The notes beneath the pieces were generated by a model, which worked only from the letters and a program-made list of their open reading frames with translations, ran no database searches and was not told the origin of the DNA. The translations under genes and the position numbers were made by a program. From Dehalococcoidia bacterium (lineage in GTDB: Bacteria; Chloroflexota; Dehalococcoidia; GIF9; AB-539-J10), in the NCBI GenBank assembly GCA_030611085.1, contig JAUWQI010000007.1, positions 1 to 51,485 of the forward strand: DNA of 51,485 nt. The letters run 5' to 3'. Shown in pieces: positions 29,374 to 39,567 of the stretch (positions within the stretch are counted from its first letter, which is position 1; each line of letters begins with the position of its first letter).

Positions 29374-31764
29374 ATGGTTATCACTGGAGAAAAGAGAGAG
29401 CAAGCTGAGGAGAAGTTTCGCATTCCTGAGGAACTGCTCATTCTTCCTCAGAGTGAAGTGGTGGGCTACCCCTCCCTTATTGTCCCTCTAAGCACATCGG
29501 ACGAAAAGGTAGTCAAGCTTATAGACGAAGCCGCTGCTGGCAATAAGCTTGTTGGTTTCTTCGCTCAGAGACCAGATTCAAAGGAGGCTACTGACCTTTA
29601 CTCTATAGGTATCGCCGCTCTCATTGTTCGCATGTTCAAGTTACCTGATGGCTCGATTCGCGTCTTCTTTCAAGGCCTCTCCAGAATTGGGTTAAAGGGG
29701 ATTACCCAGACCGACCCTTATATCAAGGCTAAGGTCGAAGTTATTGAGGACAAGGTAGAGAAGACTACCGAGCTTGAGGCTCTTACCAAGAATCTAACTG
29801 GCCTTTCCCAAAAGATGATTGAATTGGCTCCCAATTTGCCCAGTGAACTTAGCATCGCCGTGCTAAACATTCCCGATCCCGGAACCTTAGCTGATTTCAT
29901 CGCTGCCCAGATTAACCTCAACCTTGAGGAGGGGCAGGAAATTCTGGAATCCATTGATGTCACCAAGCGGATTAAGAAGCTGACCACATTTGTCAATCGT
30001 GAGCTACAAGTTCTAGAGCTCGGAAGTAAAATTCAATCTGAAGCTAAAGAAGAGATGACCAAAGCACAGCGGGAATTTTACCTCCGAGAGCAGTTAAAAG
30101 CTATACAGAAGGAACTAGGAGAAGCTGATGAGCGGACAGCAGAGATAGGCGAACTCAAAGAGAAAATCGCTGAGGCAAAGCTGTCTCCTGAGGCAAATAA
30201 GGAAGCCGCACGGGAGCTTGACCGCCTGGCTAAGATGCCGCCAGCAGCCGCTGAGTATACTGTATCGCGTAGCTACCTCGACTGGCTGATTAACCTTCCC
30301 TGGTCGAAAAGCACTGAGGATAATTTAGATGTTACTCAGGCAGCCAATATCCTTAATGAGGATCACTACGATTTGGACAAAGTGAAAGAGAGAGTTCTGG
30401 ATTATCTGGCGGTGCGAAAGCTCAAATCAGATATAAAAGGACCCATTTTGTGTTTCGTTGGGCCACCGGGTACTGGCAAAACTTCCGTAGGGCAATCTAT
30501 TGCCCGTGCTTTAGGAAGGAAGTTTGTCCGTATGTCTCTGGGCGGCACCAGAGATGAAGCCGATATCCGAGGGCATCGCCGTACCTATGTAGGCGCCTTG
30601 CCTGGCAGGATTATTCAGGGGTTGCGTCACGCTCAATCTAACAATCCTCTATTCATGCTCGATGAAATCGATAAATTAGGCGCCGATTTCAGGGGCGACC
30701 CAGCCGCTGCTTTACTTGAGGTTCTTGACCCGGAGCAAAACTTCTCTTTCGTTGACCATTACCTCGATGTGCCTTTCGACTTGTCCCGTGTGATGTTTAT
30801 TACCACAGCCAATATCATTGACCCCATCCCTCCAGCGCTGCGAGATAGGATGGAAACAATAGAATTGCCAGGCTACACTGAGAATGAGAAGCTTCACATT
30901 GCTAAGAAATTCCTCATTCCTAAGCAACTTAATGAAAATGGGCTATCTCTACAGCAACTCGAAATTAAGGATGAAGCCGTGCTTGGCATCATTTGGAGTT
31001 ACACCAGAGAAGCTGGGCTGAGAAATTTGGAGCGGGAGATTGGCACTATTTGTCGCAAGGTTGCCCGCCAGATAGCTGAAGGCAAAGAGAAGCTAACCAT
31101 AGTTACCCCGGATAAGCTGCACGATTACCTTGGTGCCGAGAGATTCCACTATGAAGTAGCTGAGGAGGCTGATGAGGTAGGTGTAGCTACTGGGTTGGCA
31201 TGGACACCTGCTGGCGGTGACATCATCTTTGTCGAAGCCTCCCTGGTTCCAGGGAAAGGCAATCTTACCCTTACTGGCAAGCTGGGCGATGTCATGCAGG
31301 AATCGGCACGAGCAGCTCTTACTTATGTCCGCTCTTTATTTACTCGCCCCACTATGAATAAATATACATTAAACATACCCGATAACTTCTATGAGCATAA
31401 CGATGTTCACATTCATGTTCCTGCCGGAGCTATCCCCAAAGATGGACCCTCTGCTGGCATCACCATGACTGTAGCCTTGGTTTCGGCTTTGACTGGGCGT
31501 CCGGTAAGCAAAGATACCAGCATGACTGGTGAAATCACATTGAGGGGCAAAGTCCTCCCTGTGGGTGGCGTTAGGGATAAGGTGTTGGCAGCTCACCGTG
31601 CTGGTCTCAAGAAAGTGATTTTACCCAAGGAAAATGAGAAGGATTTAGAGGAAGTCCCCCAGCAAGTTAAAGAAGAGCTTCAATTCATATTTGTAGAGAA
31701 TATTGATGAAGCACTTGAGGTTGTTTTGAAGGATTCCAGCAAAGGGGAATCTGAATCAAGTTAA
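29374..31764 (+). CDS. lon: Endopeptidase La (Lon protease)
   Basis: [60 protein letters not shown]. Confidence 0.97.
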   Translation: MVITGEKREQAEEKFRIPEELLILPQSEVVGYPSLIVPLSTSDEKVVKLIDEAAAGNKLVGFFAQRPDSKEATDLYSIGIAALIVRMFKLPDGSIRVFFQGLSRIGLKGITQTDPYIKAKVEVIEDKVEKTTELEALTKNLTGLSQKMIELAPNLPSELSIAVLNIPDPGTLADFIAAQINLNLEEGQEILESIDVTKRIKKLTTFVNRELQVLELGSKIQSEAKEEMTKAQREFYLREQLKAIQKELGEADERTAEIGELKEKIAEAKLSPEANKEAARELDRLAKMPPAAAEYTVSRSYLDWLINLPWSKSTEDNLDVTQAANILNEDHYDLDKVKERVLDYLAVRKLKSDIKGPILCFVGPPGTGKTSVGQSIARALGRKFVRMSLGGTRDEADIRGHRRTYVGALPGRIIQGLRHAQSNNPLFMLDEIDKLGADFRGDPAAALLEVLDPEQNFSFVDHYLDVPFDLSRVMFITTANIIDPIPPALRDRMETIELPGYTENEKLHIAKKFLIPKQLNENGLSLQQLEIKDEAVLGIIWSYTREAGLRNLEREIGTICRKVARQIAEGKEKLTIVTPDKLHDYLGAERFHYEVAEEADEVGVATGLAWTPAGGDIIFVEASLVPGKGNLTLTGKLGDVMQESARAALTYVRSLFTRPTMNKYTLNIPDNFYEHNDVHIHVPAGAIPKDGPSAGITMTVALVSALTGRPVSKDTSMTGEITLRGKVLPVGGVRDKVLAAHRAGLKKVILPKENEKDLEEVPQQVKEELQFIFVENIDEALEVVLKDSSKGESESS

Positions 31765-31857
31765 TTTTCATTCATAACTCGGGAGGCAGGCAGTTCGACA
31801 AGGCGCTTACTACTTCATGTCTTAGGGCCTTCTTAACCTACGTTCTGCTTATTAAGC

Positions 31858-33411
31858 TTAGAGCGGAATGTTGCTATGCTTCTTAGGTGGATTCACAACT
31901 TCTTTATCCCTGAGCATCTCTAGGGCTTTTATTATCTTAGGGCGTGTTTCCCTGGGGTCAATGACATCATCAATGTGGCCCCTGCTAGCCGCGACATAGG
32001 GATTGGTAAATTTATCCAGGTATTCTTGAATTAATTGTTGCTTCCTCTCCTCAGGATTTTCTGATTTGTTTATGTCGTCATGAAAGACAATATTAACTGC
32101 CCCTCCAGGACCCATAACAGCAATCTCCGCTGTTGGCCAAGCATAACAAATGTCCCCCCGCAAGCTCTTACTACCCATGGCAATATAAGCTCCGCCATAT
32201 GCTTTGCGGATAATTACGCTCACCTTGGGGACAGTAGCTTCAGCATAAGCAAAAAGAAGCTTAGCCCCGTGCCTGACAATGCCCTTATGCTCTTGGTCAG
32301 CTCCAGGCATATACCCTGGAATGTCAACAAAGGTGACCATTGGTATATTGAAGCAATCGCAGAAACGAGCAAACCTGGCCCCCTTATCTGAAGCATTGAT
32401 ATCCAGAACTCCAGCTAAATGAGAAGGTTGGTGAGCTAAAATTCCCACGCTTTGTCCACCCATTCGAGCGAAACCTACAACAAAATTGCGAGCAAACTCT
32501 TGATGAACTTCCATAAAGTCACCGTTATCCACTACCTTTGTAATAACCTTCCTCATATCATATGGTCTAGTGGGAGTTGTGGGGATAATACGAAGCAATT
32601 CCTCGTCAGTCCGATTAGGGTCATCACTGCTGTCTATAACTTGAGGAGGTTCTTTGTAGTTTTGAGGAAGGAAGCTTAATAGTTTACGCACCTGTTGAAA
32701 ACATTCCTCTTCAGTTTCACACACAAAGTGGCAATTGCCACTTTGTGTCGCATTTACCATCGCGCCGCCTAATTCCTCCAATGTAACACTCTCCCCTGTC
32801 ACCTCCTTAATAACATTAGGGCCAGTGATGCACATTTGTCCGATTCGCTTGACCATAAAGACAAAATCAGTAATGGCTGTGGAGTAAGCAACACTTCCAG
32901 CGATAGGACCTGCCACCACTGAAATTTGAGGAATAATTCCTGAATATAAAGTGTTTCGAGTGAAAATATTCCCACAAGCCATGAGACTATCAGCACCCTC
33001 CTGGATGCGTGCTCCACCTGAATCAAGTATGCAGACAAGCGGAGCGCGGCTGTTAAACGCTAAGTCCATTACCTTGCAAATTTTAGCGGACGCTGCTTCT
33101 GATATTGTGCCGCCAAAAACAGTAAAATCTTGAGAAAAGGCGAAAACGAGCCTATTATTCACTTTGCCAAAGCCACCAACTACTGAATCGCCAAGAAAGC
33201 GGGCATCTGCCATGTCAAAATCGGTGCAGCGATGAGTTACAAAAGGGTCTATCTCTTCAAAACTCCCTGAGTCGAAGAGGAGGTCAAGTCGCTCTCTGGC
33301 AGTTAGTTTCCCCTTGGCATGTTGTGCCTTAATGCGCTCAGACCCGCCACCTGCTTTGGCATCCTCCCTGAGTTTATTTAATTGGGCTATCCTTTCTTCT
33401 ATTTTCATCAA
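31858..33411 (-). CDS. Acyl-CoA carboxylase carboxyltransferase (propionyl/methylmalonyl-CoA type beta subunit)
   Basis: KGKLTARERLDLLFDSGSFEEIDPFVTHR, GGTISEAASAKICKVMDLA, DIPGYMPGADQEHKGIVRHGAKLL. Confidence 0.93.
   Translation of the reverse strand: MMKIEERIAQLNKLREDAKAGGGSERIKAQHAKGKLTARERLDLLFDSGSFEEIDPFVTHRCTDFDMADARFLGDSVVGGFGKVNNRLVFAFSQDFTVFGGTISEAASAKICKVMDLAFNSRAPLVCILDSGGARIQEGADSLMACGNIFTRNTLYSGIIPQISVVAGPIAGSVAYSTAITDFVFMVKRIGQMCITGPNVIKEVTGESVTLEELGGAMVNATQSGNCHFVCETEEECFQQVRKLLSFLPQNYKEPPQVIDSSDDPNRTDEELLRIIPTTPTRPYDMRKVITKVVDNGDFMEVHQEFARNFVVGFARMGGQSVGILAHQPSHLAGVLDINASDKGARFARFCDCFNIPMVTFVDIPGYMPGADQEHKGIVRHGAKLLFAYAEATVPKVSVIIRKAYGGAYIAMGSKSLRGDICYAWPTAEIAVMGPGGAVNIVFHDDINKSENPEERKQQLIQEYLDKFTNPYVAASRGHIDDVIDPRETRPKIIKALEMLRDKEVVNPPKKHSNIPL
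32721..32748. repeat. Perfect 28-bp palindrome
   Basis: ACACAAAGTGGCAA|TTGCCACTTTGTGT, both halves exactly reverse complementary, zero spacer. Confidence 0.97.
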
Positions 33412-34418
33412 CCAATGATCTCCTTACATTTTTCAGTAAATGCTGGCAATGCCTCTTTATAATCTGCCACGATACCAAAATCAGCTACCTTAAATATATT
33501 TGCATCAGGGTCCTTATTCACAGCTACGATGCACTTCGAGCCCAGACAACCAGCAATATGTTGAACTGCCCCTGATATGCCTATAGCAATATAAATATTA
33601 GGGGTTACTATTTTGCCTGTTTGCCCAATTTCTATGCTTTGGGATACCCAACCTTCCTGACAAGGAACTCTAGAGGCACCAACTGCACCTTTCAAAAGCT
33701 TAGCTAGCTCTTCAAGCATAGCGAAATTTCCAGCACTACCAATACCAGCACCGCCAGCAACAACAGCATCCGCGTCCTCAAGTTTTACCCCCTCAATAGG
33801 TTGCTTTATCCTCTCCACCAATTTGATTTTCATTGTCTCGATATCCACCTCTACCTTCACTGGAATAGACTCGCCCTGCCTTGATTCATCAGGCTCCAGT
33901 GGTGACATTGATTTAGCTCTCACTGTTGCCATCTGAGGGTGAGTTACCGAGACTACCTCTGCTAAAGCATTTCCTCCATATACCGGCCTTGTTTGGATTA
34001 GCAACTTGGTATCAGGCTCGATTCGGAGTTCTACACAGTCTACAGCTAGTGCAACCTTTAGCCTGGCTGCTATCCGTGGCGCAATATCACGACCCATATC
34101 GGTTTGCCCTAGCAGAAAAACAGAAGGGGCTATTTCCCTGCACAGGTTAGTTGCTACTTCGGTGCAGGCGTCGCAATGATAGTTATCAAGCAATGGCTGA
34201 GCAGCTATATAAACCTTATTAGCGCCACAGGCAATAGCCTCCCTGGCAGCATTGCTAAGATCACTCCCCATGAGCAAGATGCTTAGCTCCTCTCCCAAAT
34301 CGTCGGCAAGCTTTCTCCCTATGCCAAGCAGCTCTTTGCTAATCCCTGTTAATCTTCCTTCAATTAGTTCACCACAAATCAAGACTCCCTTGTATTCGGC
34401 CATCTCAGGCACCTCCAT
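33408..34418 (-). CDS. etfA: Electron transfer flavoprotein alpha subunit
   Basis: PSVFLLGQTDMGRDIAPRIAARLKVALAVDCVEL; C-terminal FAD domain YIAIGISGAVQHIAGCLGSKCIVAVNKDPDANIFKVADFGIVADY. Confidence 0.93.
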   Translation of the reverse strand: MEVPEMAEYKGVLICGELIEGRLTGISKELLGIGRKLADDLGEELSILLMGSDLSNAAREAIACGANKVYIAAQPLLDNYHCDACTEVATNLCREIAPSVFLLGQTDMGRDIAPRIAARLKVALAVDCVELRIEPDTKLLIQTRPVYGGNALAEVVSVTHPQMATVRAKSMSPLEPDESRQGESIPVKVEVDIETMKIKLVERIKQPIEGVKLEDADAVVAGGAGIGSAGNFAMLEELAKLLKGAVGASRVPCQEGWVSQSIEIGQTGKIVTPNIYIAIGISGAVQHIAGCLGSKCIVAVNKDPDANIFKVADFGIVADYKEALPAFTEKCKEIIG

Positions 34419-34461
34419 TTAACTAGCGCGTAGGGCATAGCGGGTAGACGCTACACGCCAG

Positions 34462-35262
34462 CTATATTACTTTCGCCTCTCTTAATCTCAGGGCTAAATT
34501 AGCTGCTGCTTCCGCCGCTGTTTTGCCTTCTATGATCTGGCATCCCCTTTCTCTAGTCGGGGTAAAGAGTTTTAGTAGTTTGATGCGTGAGCTGGTATCG
34601 CCTATTTGAGATAGGTCTACTCCGATATCCTCGAGGCTCCAGGAGGGTATCTTCTTCCTGGCTGCAGATATAACCCCCCAGCCTGTAGGAATACGCGCCT
34701 GGCCAATCTCGTAGCTAACTGTTATTACTGCGGGCATAGGAAGCTCTAAGCTTTCATCGCCATCTTCTATTATATGTTCCACTTTCAGTCTGCTATCCAT
34801 AACTTCGATTTTTCTGGTTCTGGCAACTACGGGTATCCCCAGGCTCTCAGCAATAATAGAGCCAACTTGACCAGAGCCCCAATCCGCAGCTTCCCTGCCA
34901 CAAATAATTAAATCATAAGCAACAATTTCCTCTATGGCTTTTGTTAAGATATAGGCGGTCAGGAGGCTGTCATAGCCTTCTATAATATGTTCGACAACGA
35001 TTCCTTCATCAGCTCCCATTGCAAGGCTGTGTTTCACCGCGTTTACTGCTGAGCTTTCCCCCACGGTTACCACGGTGATTTTAGCACCACATTGCTCTTT
35101 GATGCGTAATGCTGCCTCTACAGCCTGCTCATCGAAGGGACTGACAACAAGTGGAATTCCCTCCGGTGGAATAACTTTGTTGCTTTCTGGGTCAATCTTA
35201 AATTTACCTGGCGGCATCTCCGGGTCCAGGATTTGCTTTACGCAAACGATGATGTTTATCAT
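34462..35262 (-). CDS. etfB: Electron transfer flavoprotein beta subunit
   Basis: MINIIVCVKQILDPE..., VSPFDEQAVEAALRIKE, DLIICGREAADWGSGQVGSIIAESLG. Confidence 0.93.
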   Translation of the reverse strand: MINIIVCVKQILDPEMPPGKFKIDPESNKVIPPEGIPLVVSPFDEQAVEAALRIKEQCGAKITVVTVGESSAVNAVKHSLAMGADEGIVVEHIIEGYDSLLTAYILTKAIEEIVAYDLIICGREAADWGSGQVGSIIAESLGIPVVARTRKIEVMDSRLKVEHIIEDGDESLELPMPAVITVSYEIGQARIPTGWGVISAARKKIPSWSLEDIGVDLSQIGDTSSRIKLLKLFTPTRERGCQIIEGKTAAEAAANLALRLREAKVI

Positions 35263-35275
35263 ATTACTCTCCTCC

Positions 35276-35554
35276 CTATCCGTATTGGTAGGCTATCCCG
35301 AAACCACCTCTCGGATATGTCCAGTTTATAGCTCCTTTACTGCAAGCAAGGCGGCAACTTCCACATTCTAAACAACCTTCGTAGGAATAGGTAATCTTCT
35401 CCCCAAGCAATTTAAAACACTCTGCAGGACATATATGAAGGCAGACCCGATTGCGGCAAGTTCTGCAAATATCCTCATTTACGCTAATATGCAGTTCCTC
35501 ATCGATATCATACTTATTAAGTGCTAACTTATCTTCCAGGCTCATTGAGTTCAT
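35276..35554 (-). CDS. fixX: FixX-like ferredoxin
   Basis: CRTCRNRVCLHICPAECF...YEGCLECGSCRLACSKGAINWTYPRGGFGIAYQYG. Confidence 0.88.
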   Translation of the reverse strand: MNSMSLEDKLALNKYDIDEELHISVNEDICRTCRNRVCLHICPAECFKLLGEKITYSYEGCLECGSCRLACSKGAINWTYPRGGFGIAYQYG

Positions 35555-36846
35555 ATTGCTCTTCTTCCCAAAAAACCATCCACGGCTACATGCAGGATGG
35601 AGAGTTTTTGCCTTCCCATCTCAGTTCGGGCTAATTGCCAAAGCCTTTTCCTTGGCTTCCCATCGTTAGTGAAAAGCCCTCTAGACAGGTTACATATTAG
35701 CTCAGGATAGGTTGTGTAAAGGCGTGGATTGTCAAGAAAAAACTGGCTATGTTTAAATGTTTCCAGGTCCCGGAGCACAAAGCTTTCTTTAAGAAGTTTC
35801 TCATAGTTGCAAAGTGTCTTTCGGGAAGGGTCACCATTTTGCTTAGCTAGTTTAACTGTCTCTGCTGCTGCCATACCCGAGGCAAAGGCGAAGCTAGCGC
35901 CATCCAGGGTAATCCCTGTGGTAAGGACCAGGCCTGCTGCATCACCTACAACCAGGAAGCCATCTTTGTATAGCATGGGCACCTTGTTAATCCCTGCATT
36001 GGGAACGAGATGGGCTGAGTATTCCTCCACCGTCCCTCCCTTGATTAAATTCCTAACCCCAGGATGGCTCTTAAACTCTTCAAGAAGGTCGGCTGGTTTA
36101 ACTCCCATTCTGCGGAGAGCACTTAGCTGAATTACAATCCCCAAAGAAAGGCTCTCTTTATTAGTATAAAGAAAGCCACCACCATGCATCCCCCTGGTAC
36201 AGAAGCCATCGAATAACTGGGTAACACCTTCATCATCCTCCAAATTGAATCGTTCTTGGATAATCTCAGAAGGCAACTGGATTAACTCCTTAACTCCCAG
36301 GCTGACATATTCTGTAGAAAGCTCTTCTGCCAGCCCTGCTTTCTGTGCTAGAAGGGAATTTACTCCATCAGCAGCGATAACTACACTGGCTGGGAAATCC
36401 TCACCCCCTGCCTTCACTCCTACAACCTGATTCCCATCCCAAAGAAGGTCTTCAACCAAAAGGCCTGGAACTATAATTGCTCCAGCCTCCTCAACCTTCC
36501 CAGCTAACCACTTATCAAATTTGGCTCGCAAAACTGAATACCCATTATAAGGTGGCTTGCCAAAACTTGGCGATTGGAAATCAATGGAGAATGAATCTTC
36601 TCTAGAAAGGAAGGTAATCACATGTCGAGTGATATATCTCTCTAATGGAGCTTCTTCCCAAAAATTAGGAATTAGTTGTGCTAGAACACTGCCACAGAGC
36701 ATGCCGCCAAACATATTCTTGGCTCCGGGGAATTTGCCGCGCTCAATTACCAAGACCTCTAATCCAGCTTTTGCTAGTGCATAAGCAGCAGCACAGCCAG
36801 CTGGACCCGCACCAGCAACAACGGCATCAAATTTGGTCGGTTCCAT
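35551..36846 (-). CDS. fixC: FixC-like FAD-dependent oxidoreductase (ETF-quinone oxidoreductase family)
   Basis: FDAVVAGAGPAGCAAAYALAKAGLEVLVIERGKFPGAKNMFGGML; overlaps fixX. Confidence 0.9.
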   Translation of the reverse strand: MEPTKFDAVVAGAGPAGCAAAYALAKAGLEVLVIERGKFPGAKNMFGGMLCGSVLAQLIPNFWEEAPLERYITRHVITFLSREDSFSIDFQSPSFGKPPYNGYSVLRAKFDKWLAGKVEEAGAIIVPGLLVEDLLWDGNQVVGVKAGGEDFPASVVIAADGVNSLLAQKAGLAEELSTEYVSLGVKELIQLPSEIIQERFNLEDDEGVTQLFDGFCTRGMHGGGFLYTNKESLSLGIVIQLSALRRMGVKPADLLEEFKSHPGVRNLIKGGTVEEYSAHLVPNAGINKVPMLYKDGFLVVGDAAGLVLTTGITLDGASFAFASGMAAAETVKLAKQNGDPSRKTLCNYEKLLKESFVLRDLETFKHSQFFLDNPRLYTTYPELICNLSRGLFTNDGKPRKRLWQLARTEMGRQKLSILHVAVDGFLGRRAI

Positions 36847-36965
36847 TCAAGCTTAAAGTATACCACCCCCTTAATTCCTCGTCACCATTTCAGATACTAG
36901 ATGAATTTTCCCTTCAAGTTGATTATAATACCCCAAAGAATAAAATACTCAGAGGAGGAATCAAG

Positions 36966-38129
36966 ATGATAGATTTTGAGCTTAATGATGAACAAAGGAT
37001 GTTTCGTGATATGACTCGCGAATTTGTCAAGCGAGAGCTGACTCCAGAGGTAATCAAAGAATATGAGCGGCAGCATCGTTTCCCTGATGAAATTATCAAG
37101 AAGATGGCCTCTCTCGGCTTAACAGGCGACATAGTGCCCCAAGAATACGGAGGATTGGGGGCAGATTGGATATCACACGGTCTAATTAGTGAAGAGATAG
37201 GAGGCGCTTGGTTTGCATTATGCCTTGCTATTCAGCTTGTGCAGACTAGCTTGGTTGAATATCCTATAGTAAAATTTGGCACTGAAGAGCAAAAACAAAA
37301 ATATCTTCCCCTTTTGAGCAAGGCGGAAAAAATTGGTTGTTTAGCTGCTGTGGAACCCAATGTAGGCAGTGATGGCACTGCAGTTGAATGTAGAGCTACG
37401 CTGGATGGCGAGTACTGGGTAATCAATGGTTTCAAAACCTGGATTACTAATGGAAGTGTTGCTGATACAAGTATAGTGCTTGTTCAGACAGATAAAAGCA
37501 AAGCTATAAGGGGACTTGCTCTTCTTTTTGTGGAAAAAGGGACACCGGGCTTCTCAGCTACAGATATCACGCATAAGACAGGAGTTTACTCTACACCCAC
37601 CTCAGAATTAAGGTTTGCTGATTGTCGTGTCCCTAAGGAGAATCTTCTTGGGGAAGTGGGAAGAGGATTTCAGAATGCTATGGCGGGAATCAACAATGTC
37701 AGATATAGCCTGGCAGCAGGGTGCACTGGGATGATTCAATCTTGCATTGACGCTTGTGTCAAATATGCCCAAGAGAGAAACCAGTTTGACAAACCCATCG
37801 GTGGCTTTCAATTAACGCAGGAGAAGATTGCCGATATGATAATAGATGCTGAGGCATCGCGCTTCCTCTACCTTCATGTAGGCTACCTAAAAGATAAGGG
37901 GCTTCCATTCAATCGTGAGACTTCAATAGCTAAAATATTTGCTACAGAAGCCGCTTTGCGAGCTTCCGCTAACGCAATAAAAATACATGGCGCCTATGGT
38001 TATTGCGATGAATTTCCAGTAGAGCGCAGCTTCCGTGATGTTATGGCTCCAACTATTTTTGGCGGCACTAATGAGATGCATAGATTAACCATTGGGCGTG
38101 ATGTTCTTGGCATCAATGCAATTAGGTAG
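36966..38129 (+). CDS. Acyl-CoA dehydrogenase (ORF opens at 36678; start taken at MIDFELNDEQRMF)
   Basis: GAGGAGG Shine-Dalgarno-like sequence before ATG 36966; ACAD motifs IKIHGAYGYCDEFPVERSFRDVMAPTIFGGTNEMHRL. Confidence 0.93.
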   Translation: MIDFELNDEQRMFRDMTREFVKRELTPEVIKEYERQHRFPDEIIKKMASLGLTGDIVPQEYGGLGADWISHGLISEEIGGAWFALCLAIQLVQTSLVEYPIVKFGTEEQKQKYLPLLSKAEKIGCLAAVEPNVGSDGTAVECRATLDGEYWVINGFKTWITNGSVADTSIVLVQTDKSKAIRGLALLFVEKGTPGFSATDITHKTGVYSTPTSELRFADCRVPKENLLGEVGRGFQNAMAGINNVRYSLAAGCTGMIQSCIDACVKYAQERNQFDKPIGGFQLTQEKIADMIIDAEASRFLYLHVGYLKDKGLPFNRETSIAKIFATEAALRASANAIKIHGAYGYCDEFPVERSFRDVMAPTIFGGTNEMHRLTIGRDVLGINAIR

Positions 38130-38139
38130 AAATTGAATT

Positions 38140-39024
38140 ATGGCTAGACCCCAAAAAGGTGTGCTTGGCTTTACTAAATGCGGCGAAACCATTTTCCATT
38201 GGGGCAAGCGAACCTATATTATGGGGGTTATTAACCTCTCCCCAGATTCCTTCTCTGGTGATGGGTTGAGAGACATTGAGACTGCCGTAGTCAGGGCAAA
38301 GCGATTAGCTGCGGAAGGAGCAGATATAATTGATGTCGGCGGCGAATCTACTCGCCCCGTCTCATCCCCAATTTCGAGTGCCGAGGAACTACATCGGGTA
38401 ATTCCCGTTTTAGAAAGGCTAAGCAACGAGATATCGTTGCCATTGAGCATAGATACTTATAAGCTAGAAGTGGCTCGCCATGCTCTGGATGCTGGCGCCA
38501 GTATGATAAACGATATCTGGGGATTGAAGCGGGAGCCCAAGTTGGCTGAGCTAGCAGCGCAAAGAGAGTTGCCAATTATCTTAATGAGCAATCAGCGGGA
38601 TTCCCCACCCTGTCACGATATTATGTCCACAATTATCCCCGACTTGCAAAGAGCCATAAACCAGGCTTTAACCCTGGGTATGCCCCGGGAAAATATCATT
38701 ATCGACCCCGGCATCGGCTTCGGTAAGACGCAAGACCAAAATCTAGAAATCTTGCGGAGGGTGGAAGAGCTTCAAACGCTAAATAGGCCCATCCTTCTGG
38801 GAAGTTCGCGTAAGTCAGTAATAGGCTGGGTGCTTGATTTAAGCCCGGAGCAGAGGTCGGAGGGAACGGCATTCATCCCACCCTCTGACCACAGATTGGA
38901 AGGAACAGCAGCCACTTTGGCTATCGGCATCGCCAAAGGCATTGATATCGTTCGAGTGCATGATGTCAAAGAGATGGCACGCGTGTGTAAGATGAGCGAC
39001 GCTATTATCAGAGGTTGGCGATAA
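38140..39024 (+). CDS. folP: Dihydropteroate synthase
   Basis: MGVINLSPDSFSGDG, GADIIDVGGESTRP, DPGIGFGKT, RLEGTAATLA. Confidence 0.95.
   Translation: MARPQKGVLGFTKCGETIFHWGKRTYIMGVINLSPDSFSGDGLRDIETAVVRAKRLAAEGADIIDVGGESTRPVSSPISSAEELHRVIPVLERLSNEISLPLSIDTYKLEVARHALDAGASMINDIWGLKREPKLAELAAQRELPIILMSNQRDSPPCHDIMSTIIPDLQRAINQALTLGMPRENIIIDPGIGFGKTQDQNLEILRRVEELQTLNRPILLGSSRKSVIGWVLDLSPEQRSEGTAFIPPSDHRLEGTAATLAIGIAKGIDIVRVHDVKEMARVCKMSDAIIRGWR
38854..38892. repeat. 39-bp in-frame insertion/duplication with palindrome in folP
   Basis: GGTCGGAGGG (38855-38864) pairs with CCCTCTGACC (38881-38890); encodes RSEGTAFIPPSDH immediately before RLEGTA. Confidence 0.7.
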
Positions 39025-39025
39025 A

Positions 39026-39541
39026 TTGCCTACTGCTTATCTTTGCATTGGCTCAAACCTGGGAGAGCGGGAGAAAAACCTGACTCAGGCTCTAACATTG
39101 CTTTCTCAAAAGGCAAACCTCGACAAAGTTTCATCCATCTATGAAACCGAGCCAGTGGGCTATAAAGAACAGCCATTTTTTCTTAATTTGGTGTGTCAAA
39201 TTACCACCGAATTAAATGCTGAGGAACTCCTCCACATAGCTAAAGAAATTGAAAATGCAATGGGCCGGATACCCAACTTCCCTAACTCACCTCGCCCTAT
39301 TGATATAGACATCCTTTTCTACGAAAATCAGATTATCCAGACTCAAAACTTAACCATTCCACATCCCCGTTTAGCAGAGCGAGCTTTTGTTCTTATACCA
39401 TTGACCGAAATTGCCCCAGCACTAGTTCATCCCGAGCTGGGCAAGAGCATCGCTGAATTAGCTGGCAGCGCGAAGGGATATAATGGAGTGCGAAAAATGA
39501 ATCAAATAGCAATTTCCTCTCCCTTGAAGGGAGAGGATTAA
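39026..39541 (+). CDS. folK: 2-amino-4-hydroxy-6-hydroxymethyldihydropteridine pyrophosphokinase (TTG start)
   Basis: AYLCIGSNLGEREKNLTQAL, RPIDIDILFYENQ, IPHPRLAERAFVLIPLTEIAP. Confidence 0.95.
   Translation: MPTAYLCIGSNLGEREKNLTQALTLLSQKANLDKVSSIYETEPVGYKEQPFFLNLVCQITTELNAEELLHIAKEIENAMGRIPNFPNSPRPIDIDILFYENQIIQTQNLTIPHPRLAERAFVLIPLTEIAPALVHPELGKSIAELAGSAKGYNGVRKMNQIAISSPLKGED
39516..39536. repeat. CCTCTCCCTTGAAGGGAGAGG hairpin at the folK 3' end
   Basis: Identical to 1435-1455, including the trailing ATT. Confidence 0.9.
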
Positions 39542-39567
39542 GGCGAGGGTGAAACTAGGAGGCTTTC

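Noticed and set aside
36678-36965. N-terminal 96-aa extension of the acyl-CoA dehydrogenase ORF
   Set aside because: It is antisense to the start of fixC and has no ACAD-like sequence; a good SD and ATG exist at 36966.
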